Below, piece after piece: positions 9,358-19,503 of a stretch of DNA of 64,000 bases. Source of the stretch: Rhodoferax antarcticus ANT.BR (GTDB taxonomy: Bacteria; Pseudomonadota; Gammaproteobacteria; Burkholderiales; Burkholderiaceae_C); assembly GCF_001938565.1 (NCBI RefSeq), contig NZ_MSYM01000007.1, positions 124,001 to 188,000 on the forward strand. Direction: 5' to 3'. Numbering within the stretch: the first letter of the stretch is position 1; each line of letters starts with the position of its first letter. Position numbers and translations under genes: made by a program. The notes below the pieces were generated by a model that did not search any database, was not told the DNA's origin, and worked only from the letters and a program-made list of their open reading frames with translations.

Positions 9358-9686
9358 CGCCAAGCTTCACCGCTATTGCGAACCCCTTGAATCCAGCCCG
9401 ATGCCGCACACGGACCATGTTTCAATCCACGCCCCTTACGGGGCGAATTTGGAAGAGGTTACCCCTCTCCCAAATGAATTCTATCCCCCTGAAGGGGGAG
9501 GTTTCAAACCAGGATCAGTTTTTGATGAACAAAGTCCCCGTCACAGCCAACGCAGCGCGGCAGTCCAGACTGTTGGAAGTCATGGTTTGCTTCACAGCGT
9601 TCGCAATGACAGCTGCATTCAATTCGAGCCTGGCCCCTTCCATGCTCGTCACAGAACATCCACCGGGCGCGTGCAATACTCTACTC
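9358..9686. other. Intergenic region with repeat and hairpins
   Basis: No gene is supported. The region holds hairpins CCCCTTACGGGG (about 9432) and CCCCCTGAAGGGGG (about 9484), then a 75-base dispersed repeat. The following ECF S-component gene made me look for a riboswitch; I could not recognise one. Confidence 0.5.
9538..9612. repeat. Dispersed CATTGCGAACGC-type repeat, copy 1
   Basis: This stretch and 11926-12000 share most bases, including CTGTTGGAAGTCATGG and GCGTTCGCAATGAC. Read on the other strand it starts GTCATTGCGAACGC, a common bacterial dispersed repeat opening. The two copies flank the S-component/GGDEF gene pair. Confidence 0.7.
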
Positions 9687-10262
9687 ATGTCTGCGACATC
9701 ACTTTCTGCCAGCCCGAGGCCCCAGCATTTTTTTATTGCCGCCACTTTGTCGCTGGTGTCGGTTTACCTGACGTTTTCAGGCCACGGCTACATCATTCTG
9801 CCCACGTCGGGCAGTTGGATCACCATCATTCATTTGCCGACCATTCTGGCTGGCATATTGGGAGGCTGGTGGGTGGGTGCGGTGGTGGGGGGTGTTTTTG
9901 GCTTGTCAGCCATGGTGTATGCAGCGCAGTCTGATGTGGCGGTGTTTGCTGACGTTTGGGTGTCGCTGCCACCGCGGATCGTGGTCGGACTGGTGGCCGG
10001 CGCTGTGTTCAGCCGGAGCGTGCGCTGGGGTGAGCATGTGGCGGTGTTGGCTGCCGCCGTGGCCGGTACCCTGACCAACACCGTTTTGGTGCTGTCGGCA
10101 GCGGTGTGGCGGGGTTATTTCAGTGCCGATGTGGCCATCAACGTGGCGACAAAACATTTCGTTCTGGAGGTGAGCGTCGCTGCCATCGGCACCCTGTTGC
10201 TGACCCTGGTTTGGCGGGCACTGCAGGTGGCATTGGGTAAAGTCAGGCAAGCCGACACATGA
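9687..10262 (+). CDS. ECF transporter S-component-like membrane protein
   Basis: From ATG 9687 the protein has 191 residues and about five or six hydrophobic segments. The segments IIHLPTILAGILGGWWVGA, PPRIVVGLVAGAVFS and AGTLTNTVLVLSA resemble S components of energy-coupling-factor vitamin transporters. S components bind a vitamin and normally dock with an EcfA/EcfT module; none is nearby. Its stop overlaps the start of the next gene (ATGA), so it is translationally coupled to a GGDEF enzyme. It could act as a sensor or solitary importer. The frame is open far upstream, but that part is repeat sequence; the ATG lacks a clear ribosome site, so the start is uncertain. Confidence 0.75.
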   Translation: MSATSLSASPRPQHFFIAATLSLVSVYLTFSGHGYIILPTSGSWITIIHLPTILAGILGGWWVGAVVGGVFGLSAMVYAAQSDVAVFADVWVSLPPRIVVGLVAGAVFSRSVRWGEHVAVLAAAVAGTLTNTVLVLSAAVWRGYFSADVAINVATKHFVLEVSVAAIGTLLLTLVWRALQVALGKVRQADT

Positions 10263-11857
10263 AGCTCAGTGACCTACGGGTACGCATCAACAGCTATATC
10301 GTGCTGGGGTTTTTGACGCTGGTGACCGTGTTTGGGGTGACCTTGGTGACCCATCAAAACGCGCTCTATCACAGCACCGTTGACAAGCTAAAAAAATCCG
10401 TTGGCATCTTCCACCAGCTCAATCAGGCCAGGTTTTTGGCCCTAGCGCAGACTGCTGATGCTGATGCTGATGCTGATGCTGATGCTGATGCTGATGCTGT
10501 CCCGATGTCGGGCTTGGGTGATGTGCTGAAGTTGGAAGAATTTTTGTTTATTCGGCTCTACGACGCGCAAGGAAAGCCGCTGCTGCACCTGTTCAATGAC
10601 AGCAGTTTTACGTCGGAATCGGTCGATGCCAAGTTCCCCGCGCCCCGGGTCACGCGTGAGCAACAAAGCTGGTCAGAAGAAAACATCTACCTGACCGATC
10701 CGCCCCGGGTTTACGCCTTGGTGGTTTACTCCACCCCCGTGCAGGTTACGGGCCAGCGGGTGGCTTACATCGACTACATGTACGACGTATCGGCCTATAA
10801 AAACCAGTTTTTTTACTTAACCAGCATGATCATCGTTTTTTTGCTGCTCACCCTGCTGATGCTGGCCCTGATCGTGAATCTGCTGTTTTCTCGGTTTTAC
10901 GAGGACAACATTCAGGGATATTTCCAAATTAGCCCAGACGGCCGCTTGCTTAATGTGAATTCGGTTTTAGCCAGCACACTGGGGTATGCGTCGAAGAAAG
11001 CGTTGCTGGGCGAGGCCGAGGTGTTTGTGCGCAGCAACGACCTGCTGACGCACATCCAGCACATCGCAGCGCGTGCGGTGGCTGGGCCGGGCATGGAGCT
11101 GCTCTTGCGCTGCCGGCTGGGTGAAGTTCGCTGGTGCGAGGTATCGGTGGAGCCGGTGCGCAGCATCCGTGGCGAGGTGCTTTACCATGAATGCTTGGTG
11201 TCTGACATCAGTGACAAAAAGGCCAAGGAAGCGGCCGAGCTGAAGTATTTGCAGGCCACCCGGGAGATCAACCGCCAGTTGGAGCAAAAAGTCGCTGAGC
11301 GAACCCAAGCCCTAGAGACCCTGCAAAAGCAAACCGACCTGCTCGCACGCACCGACACCCTGACCGGCTTGAGCAACCGGCGGGATTTTTACGACAAAAC
11401 CCAGCACGAGCTGAGCCGGCGCAAACGGTTAGGGTGTGAAGCCGCTTTGGTGATGATTGACATTGATTTTTTTAAGCGGGTCAATGACACCTACGGCCAT
11501 TTGTCCGGTGACGAGGTCTTGAAAGCCATGAGCCACGTGGCGCAATCGGCCAACCGGGCAACCGACATTCTGGCGCGCATCGGGGGAGAAGAGTTTGCGA
11601 TCTTCATGCCCGACACCGCGCTGACCGATGCACTGCAGGTGGCCGAGCGCCTGCGGCTGGCGTTGGCCAACACAACCGTCACTTTGCCCGAGGGCCAGCA
11701 CATTCAGATCACCGTCTCAATGGGGGTAACCAGCACCCAGCCCAACGACACCCACATCGACGACCTGCTCAAGCGCGTCGACACCGCCCTCTACCAAGCC
11801 AAAAACACCGGCCGCAACCGGGTTTGCCAAGCCTACCCCCCGCCACTCGCCAATTAA
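10259..11857 (+). CDS. Membrane-bound PAS-GGDEF diguanylate cyclase
   Basis: Residues about 13-31 and 180-205 are membrane helices enclosing a periplasmic sensor region. A PAS domain follows (about 215-325), a coiled coil (QLEQKVAERTQALETLQKQ) and a GGDEF domain. The active-site loop is GGEEF (442-446) and the allosteric inhibitory RxxD site is RATD (433-436), so it should make cyclic di-GMP with product inhibition. The start overlaps the S-component stop by four bases. An Ala-Asp dipeptide run from a GCTGAT repeat lies in the periplasmic part. The signal could be the ligand of the coupled S component; that is inference. Confidence 0.92.
   Translation: MKLSDLRVRINSYIVLGFLTLVTVFGVTLVTHQNALYHSTVDKLKKSVGIFHQLNQARFLALAQTADADADADADADADAVPMSGLGDVLKLEEFLFIRLYDAQGKPLLHLFNDSSFTSESVDAKFPAPRVTREQQSWSEENIYLTDPPRVYALVVYSTPVQVTGQRVAYIDYMYDVSAYKNQFFYLTSMIIVFLLLTLLMLALIVNLLFSRFYEDNIQGYFQISPDGRLLNVNSVLASTLGYASKKALLGEAEVFVRSNDLLTHIQHIAARAVAGPGMELLLRCRLGEVRWCEVSVEPVRSIRGEVLYHECLVSDISDKKAKEAAELKYLQATREINRQLEQKVAERTQALETLQKQTDLLARTDTLTGLSNRRDFYDKTQHELSRRKRLGCEAALVMIDIDFFKRVNDTYGHLSGDEVLKAMSHVAQSANRATDILARIGGEEFAIFMPDTALTDALQVAERLRLALANTTVTLPEGQHIQITVSMGVTSTQPNDTHIDDLLKRVDTALYQAKNTGRNRVCQAYPPPLAN
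10454..10498 (+). repeat. (GCTGAT)7 microsatellite in the diguanylate cyclase
   Basis: Seven perfect GCTGAT units plus GCT encode an Ala-Asp run in the periplasmic domain. The unit is six bases, so gain or loss changes length by two residues without shifting frame. Confidence 0.9.
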
Positions 11858-12151
11858 CCACCACACCCATACCGGTTTGCTTAACTTTCAAGACCTTGAT
11901 GCCACCCCAGAACATGAAAACCCAGCCGTCACTGCCAGCGCAACGCGGCACTCCAAGCTGTTGGAAGTCATGGATTGCTTCACTGCGTTCGCAATGACGG
12001 CGTGCGTTCATGGAAAGTTTGGGCCGTTGTGTGGATCAGGCTGACGGGCTGCGATGCGCCGGAACTGCCAAAGACTCAGCGCGCTCGCCCGCGCACACCT
12101 AAAAAGCCACCCTGACCAGCCTGCAAAAGCTGACTACAAAAACAAACTGAA
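11858..12151. other. Intergenic region holding the second CATTGCGAACGC-type repeat
   Basis: The second repeat copy is at 11926-12000 (GCACTCCAAGCTGTTGG, then TTCGCAATGACGG). The rest shows no gene or clear terminator. Confidence 0.6.
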
Positions 12152-12844
12152 TCAAGCCGGATAGTGACGCGCCCCAAAAATTGCCGAGCCAACACGCACC
12201 ATGGTGCTGCCCGAGGCAATCGCCGCTTCCAGATCCGCACTCATGCCCATCGACAAGGTATCCAGCGTCAATCCTTCCGCGTTTAATGCATCAAATAGGT
12301 CTCTAGCCCTTTTAAATAAAGCGCAAGCAGCTACACAATCAGTAGCAAGCTCAGGAATGCACATCAGCCCGCGCACCTGCAGGCGCGGCAACGCTTTCAC
12401 CGCCTGAACCAATGCCAGCGCGTCTTCAGGGGTCACGCCAGACTTGGTGGGGCCGCCATCGACATTCACCTGAATACACACCTGCAGCGCCGACAAATGC
12501 GCTGGGCGCTGCTCGCTCAGGCGCTGGGCAATTTTCAGGCGGTCCACGGTGTGCACCCAGTCAAAATGCTCGGCCACCAAGCGCGTCTTGTTGCTCTGAA
12601 TCGGGCCGATGCAGTGCCACACCAGCGGCAGATTACGCAGCGCGGTGATTTTCTGCACCGCTTCCTGAATGTAGTTTTCACCAAACGCCGTCTGTCCGGC
12701 CTCAAAGGCGGCCAGCACCGCGTCGGCGTCAAAGGTTTTGGAGACCGCCAAAAGTGTGACGGAATCGTCAGCCCGCCCTGCTGCTTGGCAGGCGGCGTGA
12801 ATGCGGGCCTGCACGGCCTTCAACTGCTTAGGAATCATGGTCAT
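12152..12844 (-). CDS. yggS: YggS family pyridoxal-phosphate homeostasis protein
   Basis: The protein of about 230 residues has the fold-III PLP-binding sequence VTLLAVSKTFDADAV with the PLP lysine, FGENYIQEA, WHCIGPIQSNK and LSMGMSADLEAAIASG with the phosphate-binding SMGMS. YggS-family proteins buffer PLP and affect amino-acid balance; they have no known catalysis. ATG at 12844 or 12838 fits the family start. It is divergent from pilT, as is common in proteobacteria. A dispersed repeat at 12290-12340 encodes TDCVAACALFKRARDLFDAL, in frame, in a helix usually of unrelated sequence. Confidence 0.9.
   Translation of the reverse strand: MTMIPKQLKAVQARIHAACQAAGRADDSVTLLAVSKTFDADAVLAAFEAGQTAFGENYIQEAVQKITALRNLPLVWHCIGPIQSNKTRLVAEHFDWVHTVDRLKIAQRLSEQRPAHLSALQVCIQVNVDGGPTKSGVTPEDALALVQAVKALPRLQVRGLMCIPELATDCVAACALFKRARDLFDALNAEGLTLDTLSMGMSADLEAAIASGSTMVRVGSAIFGARHYPA
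12290..12340 (-). repeat. Dispersed GGGCTAGAG repeat inside yggS
   Basis: On the minus strand the copy reads GTAGCTGCTTGCGCTTTAT, then AAAAGGGCTAGAGACCTATT. It is one of the best-preserved members and supplies about 17 codons of yggS without breaking the frame. Confidence 0.75.
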
Positions 12845-12880
12845 AATTGCTTTAGCGTAACAAACAATCTCGGGGGTTTT

Positions 12881-13924
<1,044 letters not shown>

Positions 13925-13963
13925 AGCAATGGCCCCCACGCTTGTCATTTAGAGAGGTTTTTC

Positions 13964-15100
13964 ATGGAACGCGATCAGGCCACCTCATTCATCACCGACC
14001 TGCTCAAGCTCATGGTGGGCCGCGGCGGCAGTGATTTGTTTCTCACCGCTGAACTACCGCCCGCCATCAAGGTGGACGGCAAGGTTACCAAGGTGTCGCC
14101 GCAGCCGCTGAACGGCACGCACACCATTGCGCTGGCACGCGCCATCATGAACGACCGCCAGATAGCCGAGTTTGAGCGCACCAAAGAGTGCAACTTTGCC
14201 ATCTCACCGCCCACGCTGGGGCGCTTTCGGGTCAACGCCTTCATGCAGCAGGGCAAGGTAGGGATGGTGTTGCGGACGATCCCCAGCAAGCTGCCCACTA
14301 TTGACGGCCTGAAAATGCCGCAAATCCTGAAAGACATCGTTAACACCAAACGCGGTCTGTGCATTCTGGTGGGCTCCACTGGTTCAGGCAAAACCACCAC
14401 GCTGGCGGCGATGGTCGACTGGCGCAACGAGACCACTTTCGGCCACATCATCACCGTGGAAGACCCAATCGAGTTCGTCCACGCGCACAAAAACTGCGTC
14501 GTGACCCAACGCGAGGTCGGCATCGACACCGACAGCTGGGAAGCGGCGCTGAAAAACACCTTGCGCCAGGCCCCAGATGTGATTTTGATGGGCGAAATTC
14601 GCGACCGTGAAACCATGGAACTGGCCATCGCCTTTGCCGAAACCGGCCACCTGTGCCTGGCCACGCTGCACGCCAACAGCACCAACCAGGCCATCGACCG
14701 GGTCATCAACTTCTTCCCCGAAGAGCGCAGGCAGCAGGTGCTAATGGACTTGTCGCTCAACCTGAAAGCCATGGTTTCGCAGCGTTTGATCGTCAAACCC
14801 GACGGCAAGGGCCGCACAGCGGTGGTGGAGATCATGATCAACTCGCCGCTGATTTCCGACCTGATCTTCAAGGGCCAGGTCCTCGAGATCAAGGAGGTCA
14901 TGAAAAAGAGCACCAACATCGGTATGCAGACCTTTGACCAGTCACTGTTCACGGCTTATGAAGAAAGCACCATCACTTATGAAGACGCGCTGCGTAACGC
15001 CGATTCGGTCAACGATTTGCGGCTGCAAATCAAGCTCAACAGCAAGCGCGGGCGCAGCAGCAATCTAGCTGCCGGCACCGAGAGCATCACGATCATTTAA
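13964..15100 (+). CDS. pilU: Type IV pilus twitching motility ATPase PilU
   Basis: The 378-residue protein is a PilT paralogue with Walker A GSTGSGKTTT, Walker B VILMGEIRD and His box HLCLATLHA. The longer C-terminal tail and the SDLIFKGQVLEIKEVM segment, replacing AIRNLIRE, mark it as PilU. PilU works with PilT to retract pili under load. Ribosome site AGAGAGG precedes the ATG. It is co-directional with pilT and probably co-transcribed. Confidence 0.95.
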   Translation: MERDQATSFITDLLKLMVGRGGSDLFLTAELPPAIKVDGKVTKVSPQPLNGTHTIALARAIMNDRQIAEFERTKECNFAISPPTLGRFRVNAFMQQGKVGMVLRTIPSKLPTIDGLKMPQILKDIVNTKRGLCILVGSTGSGKTTTLAAMVDWRNETTFGHIITVEDPIEFVHAHKNCVVTQREVGIDTDSWEAALKNTLRQAPDVILMGEIRDRETMELAIAFAETGHLCLATLHANSTNQAIDRVINFFPEERRQQVLMDLSLNLKAMVSQRLIVKPDGKGRTAVVEIMINSPLISDLIFKGQVLEIKEVMKKSTNIGMQTFDQSLFTAYEESTITYEDALRNADSVNDLRLQIKLNSKRGRSSNLAAGTESITII

Positions 15101-15139
15101 CGCGATCACCTTTGACATGACTGCCCAGGACGCCAACGC

Positions 15140-16057
15140 ATGACCCGCACCAGCTACGACCCCACGCCCGCGCAACACGTCGCCTTTTTGGGCCTGGGTG
15201 TGATGGGTTACCCGATGGCCGGCCACCTGGCGCGCGCCGGGCACCAAGTCACCGTGTACAACCGAACAACCTCTAAATCAATAGCATGGTGCGCAGAATG
15301 CACGGGGGCTAGAGGCCAATTTGATGCCTTAACTTACGCCGAGACACCACGCCAGGCAATGCAAGGCGCCACGCTGGTCTTTTGCTGCGTAGGCAATGAC
15401 GATGACCTGCGCAGTGTGGTGCTGGGCCCGGATGGTGCGTTTGCCGGTATGCAAGCGGGCGCGGTGCTGGTAGACCACACCACCGCGTCAGCCAACGTGG
15501 CCCGCGAGCTTTACGCCGCCGCGCAAGCACTCGGCCTGCATTTTGTCGATGCGCCGGTATCAGGCGGTCAGGCGGGCGCGCAAAACGGCGCTTTGACAGT
15601 CATGTGTGGTGGCGACAAGGCGGCGTTTGAAGCCGCCCGGCCGGTGGCCATGGCCTACTCCAGGGCGTTCACGCTGCTGGGCGACAGCGGCGCCGGGCAG
15701 CTGGCCAAAATGGTCAACCAGATCTGCATCGCTGGCCTGGTGCAAGGCTTGTCAGAAGCGATTGCTTTTGGCGAGCGCGCCGGGCTGGACATGGCCCAGG
15801 TGCTTGACGTGATCGGCAAGGGCGCTGCGCAAAGCTGGCAGATGGACAACCGTGGCAAGACCATGGTGGCGGGAAAATTTGACTTTGGCTTTGCGGTGGA
15901 CTGGATGCGCAAGGACCTCGGCCTGGTGCTGGACGAAGCCCGGCGCAATGGCGCCAAACTTCCCGTGACCGCGCTGGTGGACCAGTTTTACGCCGATGTG
16001 CAGCAGATGGGCGGCAATCGCTGGGACACCTCTAGCCTGATTAAACGGCTGAAGTAG
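15140..16057 (+). CDS. Beta-hydroxyacid dehydrogenase (3-hydroxyisobutyrate dehydrogenase family)
   Basis: The 305-residue protein has an N-terminal NAD(P) site AFLGLGVMGYPMAGHL, the substrate motif FVDAPVSGGQAGAQNG, and the C-terminal catalytic-lysine segment GAGQLAKMVNQICIAG. Family members include 3-hydroxyisobutyrate dehydrogenase, tartronate semialdehyde reductase and glyoxylate/succinic semialdehyde reductases; the exact substrate cannot be told. A repeat-derived insert SIAWCAECTGARGQFDAL follows VYNRTTSK at residues about 45-65, near the cofactor site. It starts 39 bases after pilU and could share its transcript. Confidence 0.88.
   Translation: MTRTSYDPTPAQHVAFLGLGVMGYPMAGHLARAGHQVTVYNRTTSKSIAWCAECTGARGQFDALTYAETPRQAMQGATLVFCCVGNDDDLRSVVLGPDGAFAGMQAGAVLVDHTTASANVARELYAAAQALGLHFVDAPVSGGQAGAQNGALTVMCGGDKAAFEAARPVAMAYSRAFTLLGDSGAGQLAKMVNQICIAGLVQGLSEAIAFGERAGLDMAQVLDVIGKGAAQSWQMDNRGKTMVAGKFDFGFAVDWMRKDLGLVLDEARRNGAKLPVTALVDQFYADVQQMGGNRWDTSSLIKRLK
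15279..15329 (+). repeat. Dispersed GGGCTAGAG repeat inside the hydroxyacid dehydrogenase gene
   Basis: The copy reads CAATAGCATGGTGCGCAG, then GGGGGCTAGAGGCCAATTTG. It adds about 17 in-frame codons in the Rossmann domain. Confidence 0.7.
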
Positions 16058-16075
16058 GGCGCCAGCAACGGCGGG

Positions 16076-16576
16076 TCAAGCGCGCTCTGCCATCAGCACC
16101 CGCTTGCGGGCCTGCATCTGGCGACCCAGCTCGCGCAGGTCCAGCGCACTTTTCTTCGCCTTGGGAAACATCTGCGTTTGCTCTTCCTTGACGTGGTGCT
16201 TGACGAACTCGCCCATCACTTTCAACTTGGCGTCAAACATCTCGCCGTCGGGCTCGACGCCTTCCACTTGGGCAATCAGCGCTTTCACAGAATCGTGCTC
16301 CACGTGCGCTTCGGGCACCAGTTCGTGGTCTTTCAGCGCCTCTTTGAACGCGGGGTAGAAGATCTCTTCTTCAAGTTGGGTGTGCACCTTTAACTCGGTG
16401 CAGATCTTTGCCACGATGGCCTTCTTTTTCTCGGGTGAGCGCGCCTTCTCAAAATCTTCAAACAAACCGCTGACCAGTTTGTGGTCGGCACGCAGCATGG
16501 TCGTAGCGTCCTGGGCTTTGGAGGCGGTCTTGCGGGCGGCAGTTTTCTTGGTCACGGTTCTGGGCATGGTCGTCAT
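16076..16576 (-). CDS. Hemerythrin-domain protein with basic N-terminal tail
   Basis: The 166-residue protein has a four-helix HHE domain with iron-ligand candidates in LRADHKLVSGLF, VHTQLEEEIFYPA, VEHDSVKALIAQ and VKHHVKEEQTQMFP. The first 25 residues are Lys/Ala/Thr-rich like a histone tail. Hemerythrin-like proteins bind oxygen or nitric oxide through a di-iron centre; function here is not proven. Ribosome site AAGGAG precedes the ATG at 16576. It begins a run of stress-related genes. Confidence 0.85.
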   Translation of the reverse strand: MTTMPRTVTKKTAARKTASKAQDATTMLRADHKLVSGLFEDFEKARSPEKKKAIVAKICTELKVHTQLEEEIFYPAFKEALKDHELVPEAHVEHDSVKALIAQVEGVEPDGEMFDAKLKVMGEFVKHHVKEEQTQMFPKAKKSALDLRELGRQMQARKRVLMAERA

Positions 16577-16768
16577 GGGTTACTCCTTAAAGAATGTGAA
16601 TGCTGCGCCGACAATCGGCCAGTACATCGTCGCTCCAGCAGCCTTTGGGTTTTGTCAGACGCGATCTCAAGAGGTTGTAGGGAAACAGCGCTGTTCTCAA
16701 AAACAGGGAGGATGGGGCTAAAACACATTCGGTGCGCCAAGCCATCGTCCTCAGGTCGCTGCGGGCGC

Positions 16769-19177
16769 TCACAACACGGGTGGATCCGTCTCGCGCTCGG
16801 GGTGCCGGTGGGCCGCCAGCGCTTTGACGAACGTCTGCGTCGCCGTGCCCGTGCCGTCGTCGACCACGATGCCCGGATCGGCTTGTCCGTTGGGCAGATC
16901 GACGGAAATATCCGCCTGATCAAGCAGCATGGCCGAGGCGCCCATCACCATGATGGGCTTGGCGTGTCGGTATTGATCGGTCACGAAATCCATCGCTTGG
17001 CCCAAGGACGCGAGTTCGTCGACGCCGTCAGCACCATCGGGCAGCACCAGACCATCGAATAAAAAGCCCGGCTCGTTTTCAAACGACGCGTCGGCCTCCA
17101 ATGCCACGCCGTCAGCAGTTTCTATCGCTCCGATGTGGGGGCCCACAAAACGTGGGACGGCGCCTTCTGCGAACAGGGCGGCGTGCACGTCGAGGGCGGT
17201 CTGGCCGACGATGCCGGGAGCGACAAGGATAGCGACCTTGCGGGCCGTGATCGAGCCGTCGCCCGGCCGGGCTTTGAGCGACAGCGTGGGTGACTTCGTG
17301 ACCTCCGGTGTGGGCGGCTGCTCCAGAGCCTTGGGCATGGCATCAGGCAGCGTTTTGATGCCCAGCCCGGCGGCCACGCGCTTCGCCAGTGGTTCGCAGA
17401 CGTTGCGCAACGAAGACACCATGCGCTCGCGGATCGCAGGCACCTGCACCTTAGACAGCTCAAAGCGAAACGCTGCCGCAATGTGCGCCTGCTCCACCGG
17501 GGTCTGGCTGTCAAAAAACAGCGTGGCCTGGGTGTAGTGGTCAGCAAACTTTTCGGGTTTCGCCCGTACCTTGGCCTGCTCCTCTTTGGCCTGGAGTTTC
17601 TCGGGGACGGTCACAAAGCCGTGGGCGGCACCCGCCTGGAACGGACAGCCGCCGCCCAACGAGTTCGGCTCGTAGGACACGCGCCCACGCGCAATCGACT
17701 GGCGGTGCATGCCGTCACGCTGGTTGTTGTGCACCGGCGCGAGCGGTGCGTTGATGGGAATCTCGTGGAAATTGGGGCCACCTAGGCGCGAGATCTGCGT
17801 ATCTGCATAGGAGTGGATGCGCCCCGCCAGCAAGGGATCGTTGGAGAAGTCGATGCCAGGCACCACATGGGCGACGCAAAAGGCCACTTGCTCAGTCTCG
17901 GCAAAAAAGTTGTCGGGGTTGCGGTTGAGCACCATGCGCCCGACCTTCTGCACCGGCACCAGCTCTTCTGGGACGATCTTGGTGGCATCCAGGATGTCGA
18001 AGCTGAAGGCCGCGCCCTCCTCTTCAGAGAACACCTGAAAGCCCAGCTCCCATTCGGGGAAGGCGCCGGCCTCAATGCGCTCCCACAGGTCGCGCCGGTG
18101 GTAGTCGGGATCGGCGCCAGAGATTTTTACCGCTTCATCCCACACCAGGGAATGGGTGCCGAATTTCGGCTCCCAGTGGAACTTCACGAACGACACCTCG
18201 CCCGCGTCATTGACCAGCTTGTAGGTATGCACGCCAAAGCCTTGCATAGTGGCGAAACTGCGCGGGATGGCGCGGTCTGACATCAGCCACATCAGCGTGT
18301 GGGTGGACTCAGGCATGAGGCTCACGAAGTCCCAGAAGGTATCGTGAGCAGATGCGGCCTGCGGCATGGCGTGGTGCGGCTCGGGCTTGACGGCATGCAC
18401 CAGGTCGGGGAATTTCATGGCATCCTGGATGAAGAACACCGGCATGTTGTTGCCCACAAGATCCCAGATGCCTTCGTCGGTGTAGAACTTCACCGCGAAG
18501 CCGCGCACATCGCGTGCCGTGTCTTTGGAGCCACGCTCGCCAGCCACGGTGGAGAAGCGCGCGAACACCGGTGTAATCTTCCCCCCCTCCTTGAACGGTG
18601 CAGCTTTGGTGAGGTGGCTAAGCGGCCCGTAACTCTCGAAATAGCCGTGCGCTCCTGAGCCCCGTGCGTGGACGATGCGCTCAGGGATGCGCTCGTGGTC
18701 AAAGTGGGTGATCTTCTCGCGCAAGATGAAATCTTCCAGCAGTGCCGGCCCGCGCACGCCCAACTTCAACGAGTTCTGGTTGTCGGCGATGCGCACGCCC
18801 TGGTTGGTGGTGAGCATCTGGCCGGTGGCATCAGACCGCACGCACTCCAGGCTGCGGGTACCCGCGTTGACCCCTGGCGGCGGTGGCTCGCCAGTTTTGT
18901 TCGAGGCGTTTTTTTCAGTCAGCGTGCTGCCGCCGGGCAGATTCGATTCTGGCGTGGCGCTGCTGCCGGGCGGCGGGTTCAGACCTTGGTCAAAACCGTG
19001 CTCGGACGCCTTGGTGGCGTTGAACGGCATGGCGGCGGCGAGCGCTTGGGTGTGCGCCATCTTCATGGACGCCGGGTCGTCGTTCGCACCAACAGCGTTC
19101 GATGGGCCGCTGTCGGTGTTGCGGGCGCCTGCCTTGGCGGGGGCTTTGCTCTTGGAGGTGGGATCAAGCTTGGGCAT
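16769..19177 (-). CDS. katE: Large-subunit monofunctional catalase (HPII type)
   Basis: At 802 residues this is a clade-2 catalase. The heme domain has [17 protein letters not shown] with the active-site histidine, [20 protein letters not shown], and the proximal tyrosine in [20 protein letters not shown]. The C-terminal 180 residues form the DJ-1/PfpI-like flavodoxin domain ([20 protein letters not shown]). It breaks down hydrogen peroxide in the cytoplasm. The first 120 residues are a low-complexity extension rich in Ala, Pro and Ser, longer than usual. Such enzymes are commonly controlled by the general stress response. Confidence 0.95.
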   Translation of the reverse strand: MPKLDPTSKSKAPAKAGARNTDSGPSNAVGANDDPASMKMAHTQALAAAMPFNATKASEHGFDQGLNPPPGSSATPESNLPGGSTLTEKNASNKTGEPPPPGVNAGTRSLECVRSDATGQMLTTNQGVRIADNQNSLKLGVRGPALLEDFILREKITHFDHERIPERIVHARGSGAHGYFESYGPLSHLTKAAPFKEGGKITPVFARFSTVAGERGSKDTARDVRGFAVKFYTDEGIWDLVGNNMPVFFIQDAMKFPDLVHAVKPEPHHAMPQAASAHDTFWDFVSLMPESTHTLMWLMSDRAIPRSFATMQGFGVHTYKLVNDAGEVSFVKFHWEPKFGTHSLVWDEAVKISGADPDYHRRDLWERIEAGAFPEWELGFQVFSEEEGAAFSFDILDATKIVPEELVPVQKVGRMVLNRNPDNFFAETEQVAFCVAHVVPGIDFSNDPLLAGRIHSYADTQISRLGGPNFHEIPINAPLAPVHNNQRDGMHRQSIARGRVSYEPNSLGGGCPFQAGAAHGFVTVPEKLQAKEEQAKVRAKPEKFADHYTQATLFFDSQTPVEQAHIAAAFRFELSKVQVPAIRERMVSSLRNVCEPLAKRVAAGLGIKTLPDAMPKALEQPPTPEVTKSPTLSLKARPGDGSITARKVAILVAPGIVGQTALDVHAALFAEGAVPRFVGPHIGAIETADGVALEADASFENEPGFLFDGLVLPDGADGVDELASLGQAMDFVTDQYRHAKPIMVMGASAMLLDQADISVDLPNGQADPGIVVDDGTGTATQTFVKALAAHRHPERETDPPVL

Positions 19178-19431
19178 GGTTGTCGCTCATGGGTTGTGTC
19201 GGCAGGATTGCCAGGGAGCAAGGTTAGGCCGCACACTGCCACGCAGGCGTAGGACGCCACCTCGAAACGAGGTTCCAACGGCGCTGGGACTATGTGACAC
19301 AAACGCACTGCATAGCGTCGGGGCCACGTCCTACATCCTTCTTCGGGTACTCGCTGCAAACTGAAGTCCTTGACAACGCGGCTGGCTTCATTCGAATCAA
19401 GCGTCGTTCAACCACTTCAAGGAGAAAGAGT

Positions 19432-19503
19432 ATGGGCAAGTATTTCATTGCATGGCTGCTGGGCGTGCCGGCGTTTGCGCTGTTGATTTTTTGGCTCATC
19501 TAA
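19432..19503 (+). CDS. 23-residue single-pass membrane peptide
   Basis: ATG 19432 follows the ribosome site AAGGAGAAAGAG and encodes MGKYFIAWLLGVPAFALLIF plus WLI, almost entirely one hydrophobic helix with a short basic start. The TAA stop overlaps the ATG of the next gene (TAATG), so the two are translationally coupled. I recognise similar tiny peptides near stress genes in Betaproteobacteria but know no function. The strong ribosome site and coupling argue that it is translated. It lies divergent to katE. Confidence 0.7.
   Translation: MGKYFIAWLLGVPAFALLIFWLI

Noticed and set aside
9358-9686. Possible riboswitch ahead of the S-component gene
   Set aside because: The hairpins are short GC-rich palindromes and a dispersed repeat. 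I could not fit them to TPP, cobalamin, FMN or preQ1 cores.
10454-10498. Phase-variable on/off switch in the diguanylate cyclase
   Set aside because: The unit is six bases, so copy changes never shift the frame.
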